From assembly GCA_045578865.1 (NCBI GenBank), contig JAZNLB010000036.1, positions 1-37,336 on the forward strand: a stretch of DNA of 37,336 nucleotides, written 5' to 3'. The notes under the pieces were generated by a model, which ran no database searches, had not been told where the DNA came from, and saw only the letters and a list, made by a program, of their open reading frames with translations. The stretch is from RGIG2041 sp045578865. GTDB taxonomy: Bacteria > Bacillota > Clostridia > UBA1381 > UMGS1253. A program made the position numbers and the translations under genes. Shown here in pieces: positions 29,726-37,336 of this stretch; position 1 is the first letter of the stretch; the number at the start of each line of letters is the position of its first letter.

Positions 29726-30988
29726 ATGCCGGATGTAGTTTTGGATGCACTCAATGTATTCACGATGGTGTTGCAGATTGCAGCGCTTGCCATCACATTG
29801 TACTACTTTGTTATCGGTATTTTCGGATTTATTCCGAAAAAAGAAGAGGAAGTTTCGGAAGAGAAAACAAACACCTTCGCGCTTTTGGTAGCAGCGCACG
29901 ACGAGGAAATGGTGATTGCCAATATGGTAGACAGTCTTGCCGCGCTTAACTATCCGCGCGAAGCGTATGATATTTTTGTCATTGCAGATAACTGTACGGA
30001 TGCAACGGCACAGATTGCTCGTGAGCATGGTGCACTTGTGTACGAGCGTTTTGACACGACGCAGCGCGGCAAAGGCTTTGCGCTGGAGTGGATGTTTGAA
30101 AAAATTTTCAACATGGAAAAAAAGTATGATTATATTGGCATTTTTGATGCGGATAACTTAGTTGATAAAGCGTTTCTTTTCGAAATGAACAAACAAATTA
30201 ACAAGGGTTATCGCGTGGTGCAGGGTTATGTGGATTCCAAAAATCCGTTTGACTCGTGGATTACCTGTGCCTATTCGTTTTCGTTTTGGTCTGTCAGCCG
30301 TGTATTTCAGCTTGCGCGCCATAATCTCGGTCTTTCGTGCCAGCTTTCCGGTACGGGATTTGTTATGGCGACCGAACTTTTGAAAAAACTCGGTTGGGGC
30401 GCAACTTGCCTTACGGAAGATATGGAATTTACCATGAAACTCGCGCTTAATGATGAAAAAGTGGGTTGGGCGCACAAGGCGGTTATCTATGATGAAAAGC
30501 CGGTGGGTTTAAAGGCAAGTTGGAAGCAGAGAAAGCGTTGGATGCAGGGGCATGCCGATGTGGCAAGCCGCTTTTTCACCAAATTGATGAAAAAGGCATT
30601 TGCTGAAAAGAAAATGATGTGCTTTGACTGTGCGGTATACCTCATTCAGCCGGCGCGTGTAATCGCCTCCGGGCTGGTAACATTGTTTGCATGGTTGCAG
30701 ATTGCATACCCGGATGGTAATGTGGGCTTTTTCCAGATGAGTTATCTGTTTACCCCGATTGTGTGGAATACCTTTGTTGTGTTGCAGATGATGTATATGC
30801 CGATCGTCATCGCATACGAAAGAAAAGAGTTCACGCTGAGAATGTTTTGGGGCTATTTGACCTTTATGGTGTACAATCTTACATGGATTCCGATTACCAT
30901 TCAGGGCATTATGGATAAAAACAAGACGGAGTGGTCGCACACAAAGCATACCCGTCAAATTTCCATTGATGAATTCAACAGAAAATAA
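29726..30988 (+). CDS. Family 2 membrane glycosyltransferase
   Basis: The 420-residue integral membrane enzyme polymerises or transfers sugars from nucleotide-sugar donors. One N-terminal membrane helix precedes the GT-A domain: LLVAAHDEEMVIANMVDSL, the metal-binding DADN near residue 140, the general-base region TEDMEF near 230, and the processive-type QRKRW near 268. Two or three C-terminal membrane helices follow. The QxxRW motif is typical of cellulose/hyaluronan-synthase-like enzymes. The product is unknown; an exopolysaccharide or a wall glycan is plausible, and galU supplies the likely donor pathway. AAAGGAG lies about 11 bases upstream of the ATG. A terminator follows. Confidence 0.9.
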   Translation: MPDVVLDALNVFTMVLQIAALAITLYYFVIGIFGFIPKKEEEVSEEKTNTFALLVAAHDEEMVIANMVDSLAALNYPREAYDIFVIADNCTDATAQIAREHGALVYERFDTTQRGKGFALEWMFEKIFNMEKKYDYIGIFDADNLVDKAFLFEMNKQINKGYRVVQGYVDSKNPFDSWITCAYSFSFWSVSRVFQLARHNLGLSCQLSGTGFVMATELLKKLGWGATCLTEDMEFTMKLALNDEKVGWAHKAVIYDEKPVGLKASWKQRKRWMQGHADVASRFFTKLMKKAFAEKKMMCFDCAVYLIQPARVIASGLVTLFAWLQIAYPDGNVGFFQMSYLFTPIVWNTFVVLQMMYMPIVIAYERKEFTLRMFWGYLTFMVYNLTWIPITIQGIMDKNKTEWSHTKHTRQISIDEFNRK

Positions 30989-30996
30989 TTATGTCC

Positions 30997-31021
30997 AAAA
31001 CCCGCAGATTGCGGGTTTTTT
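30997..31021 (+). terminator. Intrinsic terminator of the glycosyltransferase gene
   Basis: Stem AAAACCCGCA/TGCGGGTTTT with a three-base loop and a T-run, just behind the stop codon. Confidence 0.88.
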
Positions 31022-31040
31022 CGTACAAATGAAGATGAAT

Positions 31041-31228
31041 TGCCTACGGCATGGATTGGCTTCGCCATGAAATGATGCTTACGCATCGTGAATTGCATTC
31101 TTTGAATGCATTTATGAAGAAAATCGAGTTGCGATTTTCAACAATAATGCTTGCTGTGCAAGCAATTCATGCGCCTTTGGCGCAAATCATGAAACCGCAA
31201 GGTTTCAAATCATGCCGAAGGCAAATCA
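31041..31228 (+). repeat. Array of nine different mini-hairpins
   Basis: Nine short perfect hairpins follow one another at 31041-31051, 31057-31067, 31074-31087, 31094-31110, 31119-31139, 31148-31164, 31170-31184, 31190-31207 and 31213-31223. Arms are 4-8 bp and loops 3-5 nt. Arm sequences differ in every unit (for example TGCC/GGCA, GATGC/GCATC, TGCATTC/GAATGCA, TGAAACC/GGTTTCA). Most arms begin with TG, and the spacers are near-constant in the last units (AATCA) and otherwise close variants. The array stops four bases before the ribosome binding site of the DJ-1 gene. It holds no credible ORF. Confidence 0.8.
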
Positions 31229-31247
31229 TTTTAAAGGAGGATTTTTC

Positions 31248-31805
31248 ATGGTTTATGTATATCTTGCAGACGGATTTGAAGAAATAGAAGCACTTGCACC
31301 GGTGGATATTTTGCGCCGCTCAGGCGTTGAAGTACGAATGGTCGGTGTAACGGGAAAGACCGTTCGCGGTGCACACGATATTTTTGTACAGGCAGATATT
31401 ACGCCGGAGGAAGTGGAGCTTGCATCGGCCGCAATGCTGATTTTGCCGGGCGGTATTCCGGGCACACCGAATTTGGAAGCGGACAAGCGTGTGACGGAGG
31501 CGATTATGGCGGCAAATGTGCAGGGCAAGTATATTGCGGCGATTTGTGCGGCGCCTTCTATTTTGGGACATTTGGGCATTTTAAGCGGCAGACACGCTAC
31601 CTGCTATCCCGGCTTTGAATCGGAACTTGCGGGTGCAATATGCCTGACGGATGGGGTGGTTTGTGATGGCAATATCATTACTGCAAAGGGTGCGGGGCGC
31701 GCATCGGATTTTGCGTTTTTGCTGGCATCGCTGCTCGTTGGTGAGGAAAAGGCGATGCAGGTAACGGAGGCTATGCAATATGTGCAAACTGACTGCGGAG
31801 TTTAA
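31248..31805 (+). CDS. DJ-1/PfpI family protein
   Basis: The 185-residue protein has the ThiJ/DJ-1 fold. The N-terminal LADGFEEIEALAPVDILRR carries the conserved glutamate, and the nucleophile elbow AAICAAPSILG has Cys100. The order and spacing match DJ-1/YajL-type proteins, which act in oxidative or carbonyl stress; the exact activity (deglycase, glyoxalase or redox sensor) is debated. ATG 31248 is chosen because AAAGGAGG lies 8 bases upstream. An ORF extension to 31212 would start inside the last mini-hairpin. The 3' end overlaps the CPBP gene by 26 bases. Confidence 0.92.
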   Translation: MVYVYLADGFEEIEALAPVDILRRSGVEVRMVGVTGKTVRGAHDIFVQADITPEEVELASAAMLILPGGIPGTPNLEADKRVTEAIMAANVQGKYIAAICAAPSILGHLGILSGRHATCYPGFESELAGAICLTDGVVCDGNIITAKGAGRASDFAFLLASLLVGEEKAMQVTEAMQYVQTDCGV

Positions 31806-32685
31806 GAAAAAAACACCGCATCGCCGTGTGTGTATCTGTGCGGCGTGGCTGGTTATACTGATGGCATTGTTTTCGTATGCGGCAGAGGCATTTTTGCCAA
31901 CGCTTTCGCCGTACGCACGGATTTTTTTGTGCTCTACCCTACCGCTTGCGGTGATTTTGCTGTTTTACGGGCGAGTGCGGCATTTGAAATTCCCTGCTTT
32001 TTACCGCTTAAAGCCGATTGCGCCAACGGCGGTCTGGGTATGGATTGTGTTCGGTATCGGTGCAAACTGTTTTGCAACACTTGCCAATGCGCCGGTTGTG
32101 GGTTTGCTTTCGGAACTTTCCGCATTTGAGCCGGCAGGTGTAGCTGTGCCGGAGACGGTGGGCGAATATCTGACGGGCATCGTATTTACGGCGCTGTTTC
32201 CTGCGATTTTGGAGGAACTGTTCTGTCGCGGTGCGGTTTTGCGAGAGTATGAGCGCTATGGCACAACATTTTCCGTTTTTGCTGCGGCCTCGGTGTTTGC
32301 GCTTTTACATATGTCTCTTGCCAGTTTTGTATTTACTTGGGTGCTGGGCATCGTTCTGGCGGTGGTGGTGCTGAAAACCGATTCGCTCTATCCTGCCATA
32401 ATCGTGCATTTTTCCGCCAATTTGTTTTCACTTACGCGCAGTTATGTAAATGAACTCATGCCGTCTGCCGCATGGCCTCTGTGGGAGGCAGGACAACTGT
32501 TTTTGCTTGTCTGCGGCGCATTCGGATTTTTGTGTGCGTTTGTGATGCTGATCTTGATACATGGGCGTGGTATCCGCAAAAAACGCAGTTCCGATGCAAA
32601 ATTCGGGTTTAGTATCAGCTTTGTGTTTTTGATTGTCGTGTATGTTTTAAACCATATACGGCTGATTTTTGAAATTGCGGGATGA
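31780..32685 (+). CDS. CPBP-family intramembrane metalloprotease
   Basis: The 301-residue protein has about eight membrane helices and the CPBP (Abi/CAAX-protease) motifs: EELFCRG at 145-151, the second motif with HMSLASF, and the third with HFSAN. These supply the catalytic glutamates and metal-binding histidines. In bacteria such proteins process membrane peptides, mature secreted factors or give bacteriocin immunity; the substrate here is unknown. The ATG overlaps the end of the DJ-1 gene by 26 bases, and GGAGG sits 9 bases upstream inside that gene, so translation is probably coupled. A strong terminator follows. Confidence 0.88.
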   Translation: MCKLTAEFKKKTPHRRVCICAAWLVILMALFSYAAEAFLPTLSPYARIFLCSTLPLAVILLFYGRVRHLKFPAFYRLKPIAPTAVWVWIVFGIGANCFATLANAPVVGLLSELSAFEPAGVAVPETVGEYLTGIVFTALFPAILEELFCRGAVLREYERYGTTFSVFAAASVFALLHMSLASFVFTWVLGIVLAVVVLKTDSLYPAIIVHFSANLFSLTRSYVNELMPSAAWPLWEAGQLFLLVCGAFGFLCAFVMLILIHGRGIRKKRSSDAKFGFSISFVFLIVVYVLNHIRLIFEIAG

Positions 32686-32704
32686 ATTACAGCCGACATT
32701 GTAG

Positions 32705-32734
32705 GGGGAGAGCCTGTGTGCTCTCCCCTTTTTT
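32705..32734 (+). terminator. Intrinsic terminator of the DJ-1/CPBP operon
   Basis: A 9-bp GC-rich stem GGGGAGAGC/GCTCTCCCC with loop CTGTGT and a T-run. A weaker CACAAAAA/TTTTTGTG hairpin follows at about 32737-32760. Confidence 0.9.
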
Positions 32735-32872
32735 CTCACAAAAATCTTACATTTTTTGTGCAAAAAATATAACTTTTATTCCCCATCCCATATCTTGCGG
32801 TTTTAGCTGGGAAAACCTACATATTGTGGCGAAAATTACACAAAAAAACAGGTGTTTTTTGCGCTGAAAATG

Positions 32873-32901
32873 TTGACTTTCCCCAAAAATTCCTATATAA
32901 T
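32873..32901 (+). promoter_or_regulatory. Promoter of the large surface protein gene
   Basis: Plus-strand -35 TTGACT, 17-bp spacer and perfect -10 TATAAT. It predicts a leader of about 160 nt. Confidence 0.82.
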
Positions 32902-33051
32902 TATATTACCTATCACAATTTTGATATTGTCGGGTTTTGTGCCGTGTGCAGAGAGGCTGTACAAAAGGTTCTGCGCGGGTATAGAAATCATGTTTTTACC
33001 GTGCACGGCGCGGGCGATATGAGGGTTATTAAAAAATTTTTTTCTATTACA
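32902..33051 (+). promoter_or_regulatory. Structured leader of the large surface protein gene
   Basis: GCCGTG (32941-32946) can pair with CACGGC (33004-33009). Between them CTGTAC pairs with GTATAG, and CCGTGCACGG is a palindrome. The rest is AT-rich. No known riboswitch is recognised. Together with the promoter and terminator this accounts for the 380-bp gap after the CPBP gene. Confidence 0.35.
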
Positions 33052-33065
33052 AGGAGGGAATGAGG

Positions 33066-36000
33066 ATGATGAAAAGAATCCTTAGCGTGGCACTGAGCGT
33101 AATCATGATGCTGAGTCTGATTGCAGTTCCGGGCCTTGCGGCAGATTTGGAACCGGCGGCGGTGGAATACACCGTATCTTCGGTTACCTACTCGGCAACG
33201 GCAGTTCCGCCGAGCGGCACATTTACAGCGAGCGTCGATGTTACTGCATCGGCAACAAGCCAAGCTTCTGTAATTTATGCAACATTACAGGACGGCGTGC
33301 TGCTAAGTGCAAAATATGAGACAAAAACAGTCGGGGCATCGAAAGAAACCTTTACAGTGACATTTGATGCCAACCCGGCATATACCTACAAGGTATTCGT
33401 GGTGGAAACGGCTACCGGTAAGGCACTTGCACCGGAAGCAAACTTCCCGGTACACGAAAATGCACTTGCGTTTGTTGAAGTAGAGTATGTAAACGGCCAA
33501 TTTGAAAAACTTCCGGTAGCAGAGGGTGATAAAATCATCACAATACTCAAGACACCGGCAAGCCGAGTTGCAGGCAACCCAAAGTTCAAATTCATTCCGC
33601 TCGACAACTCGAGCAAGATTGAAGAAGAGGGTGGCCGTAATTTCTGGGAAGAGAATAAAAAGGTTACATTAACTGCGGCAGACGGCAGCAAAGAAGTATA
33701 CACTGTTGAACCGGATACCATAAAACTCACTTTTAAACCGACGGTTGCAGATGATTATTTGTATGAAAACCTCGGCGTTATCGACAAAAGCGGTATGGTG
33801 CAATACAATCCTGTGGTGGAAAAGATTACGGCAATCATTACGGGAAGTGAAGTAACGGTAGATGTTCCGGCGGGCACGAGCAGCGTTACTTTGCAACCGT
33901 TTACACATGGTGATGTAAAAGTCAACGGTGCGACCATTAACTTTACGGGCACAACGGCGGAGCACACTTTCAAAATCGACGGGAAAAAATATACTGTAAA
34001 ACTGCGCTGGGATGAGAATACTCCGGGCATTTATAATGTAACAAGAAACTTTGAAAAGACAAATCGTTCGTTCTTCCTTCGCGCAAACGGCAAAGCGCTT
34101 TATGTGCAGCAGGGTTTGGGTGATACCGACATGAATAATGCCGCAGCAGCGGTTGCGGTAAGTTCCGGTGAAAAACTTGCCGACGATGGTAGTGCGGTCA
34201 TGAATATCACTATCCCGCTGGATACGGACGGCGATGCGGCTACACCTCCGGAAGATACGCCGCTGCGTAACGATGCGTTTACGCTTGCGATTGTACACGG
34301 TACCTATGAAACCGGTAACCGTGCAAATGATACTTCGAGTGTAAACACCCTTACGGGTTCATGGATTAAAGGTAATACATCCGGTGAGTGGGTGAAGTTC
34401 ACACCGAGCGCAGCAGGTACAGTTTATGTACGAGCTACACAGGCGGACGCGATGACGGAGGATTACACATGGAATGAAATCACTAATGAAGATGGCTCCT
34501 TAAAAGATGGCTGGTACGAAGTCAAAGGAGCAAAACTGAACGGAAAAACCGAGGACTTTAAGTTGTTTGCCAAGAATTTTGAGGCAGATGAAGAAGTTGT
34601 AATTCCGACACAGGCATTTGACAGAGACGAGTATAGATATGTAAAGACAACTTTGATGAATGGTACCGAGTACAGCTTGGGTAGCTACACCGAAGGCTCG
34701 CTTCCGCAGCTGTATAAAAATGGTTCGCCGGTGGCAAACAATTACTTCTGCAGAAGAAAAGACATGCTCACCACCGGTCTTAAGACGGGTTACGATGCGT
34801 TTACATTGATTTGCTTTGATGTAGAGCTGGCAGAAAATTACAATCCGGACTTGCCGGGTGCAAGGGAGTTGGATTTGTGGTATTCCACCGCAGCGGCAAT
34901 TGAAGAGCCAGCAACACAGAATGCAACTGCTGCAAATGTTCAAAGCGGAAATTCCGTTTACACAGGCGGTATTTATCAGGTTCCGGCAAAGGCAGCAAAA
35001 GAAGCGACAGTAAATCATACAGAAAAGACATTTGAAATTACTGTTCCGTACGGAACGGAAAAAGTGACACTTGATATCAGAGACGGGGCAGGACAGAGTT
35101 TTGCAAACAAGGACTACTATCCGATTGAGTATGCAAACGGCGAGATTACGGGCGTAAAAGTTGTAGATGATTCGGCGCATCTTCTGCATGCATATACCGG
35201 AACAATCAAGTGGGCAGACTTTGATGCTGAAGAAATGAGCGAGACAGCTCCGCTCGTTTACGATTTGGCGTATAAAGTATCCGGCAAGGGAAACCTTGTA
35301 GGCGCCGATTATTACTATGTAATGCCGACCAGACTGACGCTGAATGAAGCGGCAGATTTGGTAGAGGGTACAAGTGCCCTTAAGGATGATGACGGTATTG
35401 TGGACCTTGAGGCTGGCGAGTGGCTTACATCGCAGTCGCACAACCGTGGAAACTATGTTGGCTTGGATGCAGGTAAGCATTACAATAACTTGCATATTTC
35501 CGGTAAATCCTTTGCAAGTTGGGTAGAAAACGGTACCCTTACAGACAGGTATGCACTTGACGGGGCGACAATGCTCGTTACAGACTACCAAGATACCACT
35601 ACGGGCACAAGGTTTGAATTTAAGACCGTAAAATCAGGCTATGTGATTGCGGCTTATGCGGCAGAGCAGACTCTGGAAGGCTGGACACGCCTTGAAGGTT
35701 GCAAGATTGTAACTACTAAAGGCGCAACAGCGGCGCAAAAGGAATCTTTGTCATGGCCACCGGAAGGTCATACCAATCAAGCAACGGATTTTGCTTTGTG
35801 GGCAGACAGTTATGATTACATATATGTCAAGAAGGTAGAGGAAAACGACGCCGTTGCGATTAACGAAACTGCGGCGACTCAAAATTTGCCGCCGATTGTA
35901 ATGGTAACAGACAAGGAAATTTTCCCGACGCCGTCGATGAAGACGATTTCCTATAAGGTTGGTGACGGCGAAGCAACGCCGATTACCTTCGCAGAAGGCG

Positions 36001-37336
36001 TAAAAACTGCGAATATCACAGTTGCGTACACAACGGAAGCCATTTCGGTTGTAGGCGAAATTAACGGCGCAGGCAGAGCGGTAGCAGATAAGAGTGTTAC
36101 TCTTGACTATGCTACACCTTCGGATGTAATTACAGTTGCAATCTATGATGTTTTTGGTGAAACGGTAGACACCTATACGATTAACATAACCATGGACTTT
36201 GCAGCCGCGCAGGCACCTGCACTTGAAACACTGACATATAAAATTGGCGATGGCACGCCGGTTGCGCTTGAATTTGACGGTGTAACTGAAATTAATGTGC
36301 CTGTAGTTAGCTACACACCGGACACCTTCTATATTGATGCAACCATTACGGGGAATGGTTTTGTGGAAATCAGTGATGAGGAGTTTGTAATCGAATATAC
36401 AGACGCTCCGGACAAGATTGAAAAAAAGGCAGTTACCGTAATTGTAAAGAATGTAGAAAATGAGACGGTAGCAACTTATACGCTTAACTTTGCAATGGAT
36501 TTCAATACGCTGGTAAATCCGACTTTTAGTAAAATTTCCTATAAGATTGGCGATGGCGAGCCGGTAGAAATTGAAAGTCTCACCGAAAATGCGGCAACCG
36601 AAAATGCGGCAACCGTAAGATTTGAGACCCTTATCAGTGATGCAGTTTCTCTGGTAGCAGAAAACGAAGGTGACGGTTATTGGGTTTATAGCGACCCCAT
36701 TACCTTCGATGAAAACAACACCATTAGACCAGCAACTGCAACGCTTTACAATGCAATTCATGAAGAAATTGCTAAATACACGATTACATTCACCATTCCG
36801 GAAAAACCGGCAATCAGCGTGAAGTACACACCGGTGCTGAACAACTATCTTGCATTTAAGGGTGAGAGTGAAACAAAGAACCGTGTGACATATACCGAGC
36901 AGCCGGTGGATTTTGTAGCAGGTCCGCAGGAATATATTGTAACGGTTCCGTACGGCACAGAGACCGCAACGGTTGCGCCGATTGTAACTGCGCTTGGCAC
37001 GGTAGATGGGTTTACTTTAGATTTCACAGGCAAAGATTCTGCTCAAAAGAGCTTTAAAATTGGTGGTTTTACCTACAATGTAACATTTAAGTGGAAACAT
37101 GATAAGCCGTATATCTATGGTATTACCTATGATGCTTCCATGCCTCAGAGATATATTGTTTTGCGCGGTAGCGACAACGGATATATCGGTTATGCTACAG
37201 GCACGGGTAATATTTCTGCCTCAACAGCATCGGTAACGGTTCAAAGTCCTCTTGCAAAGGCAGATGACGACAATCTGAGCCTAACCGTAAACGGTCAGGC
37301 AATTTCCAAGGATAAGTCAACCGTGTTCTCACTTTC
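33066..37336 (+). CDS. Very large secreted repeat protein, 3' end outside window
   Basis: The frame stays open for more than 1,420 codons to the window edge. A signal peptide (KRILSVALSVIMMLSLIAV then PGLAAD) shows secretion. The rest is Thr/Val/Asp-rich beta-sandwich-like sequence. Three tandem modules of about 96-100 residues begin ISYKVGDGEA, LTYKIGDGTP and ISYKIGDGEP (DNA from 35943, 36231 and 36531). A separate long module is seen twice, around 33840-34180 and 36920-37270; both copies have V-P-x-G-T, then FKI-x-G-x-x-Y-x-V and, further on, a Y-V/I-x-L-R/Q-type stretch. This resembles cadherin-like beta-sandwich domains. I choose ATG 33066 because AGGAGG lies 8 bases upstream; the ATG at 33060 nearly touches it. 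No SLH domain is visible, and an anchor may lie beyond the edge. Long minus-strand ORFs here are shadows. Confidence 0.85.
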   Translation, partial: MMKRILSVALSVIMMLSLIAVPGLAADLEPAAVEYTVSSVTYSATAVPPSGTFTASVDVTASATSQASVIYATLQDGVLLSAKYETKTVGASKETFTVTFDANPAYTYKVFVVETATGKALAPEANFPVHENALAFVEVEYVNGQFEKLPVAEGDKIITILKTPASRVAGNPKFKFIPLDNSSKIEEEGGRNFWEENKKVTLTAADGSKEVYTVEPDTIKLTFKPTVADDYLYENLGVIDKSGMVQYNPVVEKITAIITGSEVTVDVPAGTSSVTLQPFTHGDVKVNGATINFTGTTAEHTFKIDGKKYTVKLRWDENTPGIYNVTRNFEKTNRSFFLRANGKALYVQQGLGDTDMNNAAAAVAVSSGEKLADDGSAVMNITIPLDTDGDAATPPEDTPLRNDAFTLAIVHGTYETGNRANDTSSVNTLTGSWIKGNTSGEWVKFTPSAAGTVYVRATQADAMTEDYTWNEITNEDGSLKDGWYEVKGAKLNGKTEDFKLFAKNFEADEEVVIPTQAFDRDEYRYVKTTLMNGTEYSLGSYTEGSLPQLYKNGSPVANNYFCRRKDMLTTGLKTGYDAFTLICFDVELAENYNPDLPGARELDLWYSTAAAIEEPATQNATAANVQSGNSVYTGGIYQVPAKAAKEATVNHTEKTFEITVPYGTEKVTLDIRDGAGQSFANKDYYPIEYANGEITGVKVVDDSAHLLHAYTGTIKWADFDAEEMSETAPLVYDLAYKVSGKGNLVGADYYYVMPTRLTLNEAADLVEGTSALKDDDGIVDLEAGEWLTSQSHNRGNYVGLDAGKHYNNLHISGKSFASWVENGTLTDRYALDGATMLVTDYQDTTTGTRFEFKTVKSGYVIAAYAAEQTLEGWTRLEGCKIVTTKGATAAQKESLSWPPEGHTNQATDFALWADSYDYIYVKKVEENDAVAINETAATQNLPPIVMVTDKEIFPTPSMKTISYKVGDGEATPITFAEGVKTANITVAYTTEAISVVGEINGAGRAVADKSVTLDYATPSDVITVAIYDVFGETVDTYTINITMDFAAAQAPALETLTYKIGDGTPVALEFDGVTEINVPVVSYTPDTFYIDATITGNGFVEISDEEFVIEYTDAPDKIEKKAVTVIVKNVENETVATYTLNFAMDFNTLVNPTFSKISYKIGDGEPVEIESLTENAATENAATVRFETLISDAVSLVAENEGDGYWVYSDPITFDENNTIRPATATLYNAIHEEIAKYTITFTIPEKPAISVKYTPVLNNYLAFKGESETKNRVTYTEQPVDFVAGPQEYIVTVPYGTETATVAPIVTALGTVDGFTLDFTGKDSAQKSFKIGGFTYNVTFKWKHDKPYIYGITYDASMPQRYIVLRGSDNGYIGYATGTGNISASTASVTVQSPLAKADDDNLSLTVNGQAISKDKSTVFSL

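Noticed and set aside
31041..31228. CRISPR array in the hairpin-rich spacer before the DJ-1 gene
   Set aside because: Units are short, the hairpin arms vary and the spacers are constant, the opposite of CRISPR; no cas genes are nearby.
33669..36761. Long minus-strand ORFs (33669-34298, 34500-35591, 35751-36761) opposite the large surface gene
   Set aside because: Composition is Cys/Arg/Asn/Ile-rich without domains, signal or ribosome binding sites. The plus strand is continuously open with a signal peptide and repeats.

Overview
The window is a chromosomal segment spanning a replication origin of a low-to-moderate GC Firmicute, most probably an endospore-forming member of the Clostridia. This rests on the gene set (dnaA-dnaN-yaaA-recF-remB-gyrB, ParABS, S-layer homology proteins, PTS HPr/Enzyme I), the strong GGAGG ribosome binding sites and sigma-A type promoters, the Bacillus/Clostridium-type origin, and a 22-codon gene that reads as the sporulation peptide SpoVM. 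I cannot place it to genus from sequence alone. I see no prophage, insertion sequence or CRISPR array.

Left arm (1-13,070). Five tRNA genes (Val-Asp-Phe-Gly-Cys in transcription order) lie on the minus strand behind a perfect TTGACA-17-TATAAT promoter. Upstream of them, on the same strand, are hslO and galU. An M18 aminopeptidase follows on the plus strand. Next is a minus-strand 37-codon gene preceded by an elaborate structured leader RNA, then ptsH-ptsI on the plus strand. Two minus-strand surface-protein genes follow: an S-layer-homology protein fused to a DHHW/SGNH-type domain, and an 871-residue S-layer-type protein. The ribosomal operon rplM-rpsI and a Dabb-domain gene complete this arm, also on the minus strand.

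Origin (13,070-21,720). dnaA is flanked on both sides by DnaA boxes. The dnaA-dnaN gap holds a box, a short C-rich spacer, six DnaA-trio-like triplets and an AT-rich tract, which is the layout of a Firmicute unwinding site. dnaN, an S4-domain gene, recF, remB and gyrB form a co-directional cluster. Two near-consensus parS sites lie between gyrB and parA-parB.

Right arm (21,720-37,336). A DUF4446-type gene, a coiled-coil membrane protein, serS and trmB continue on the plus strand. fhs is on the minus strand, preceded by an apparently start-less small membrane ORF. Then come a 49-residue membrane protein and spoVM, a membrane-anchored LysM/G5/M23 peptidase on the minus strand, a processive-type glycosyltransferase, a DJ-1/PfpI protein and a CPBP membrane protease. 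A very large secreted repeat protein runs off the right edge.

The genes serve replication initiation and origin segregation, translation (tRNAs, L13, S9, SerRS, TrmB), PTS phosphotransfer, one-carbon metabolism, and an unusually large cell-envelope component. The least explained sequence is non-coding: a run of nine different mini-hairpins before the DJ-1 gene, a leader whose RNA begins with a perfect 14-bp closing stem, and attenuator-like spacers before trmB and parA.
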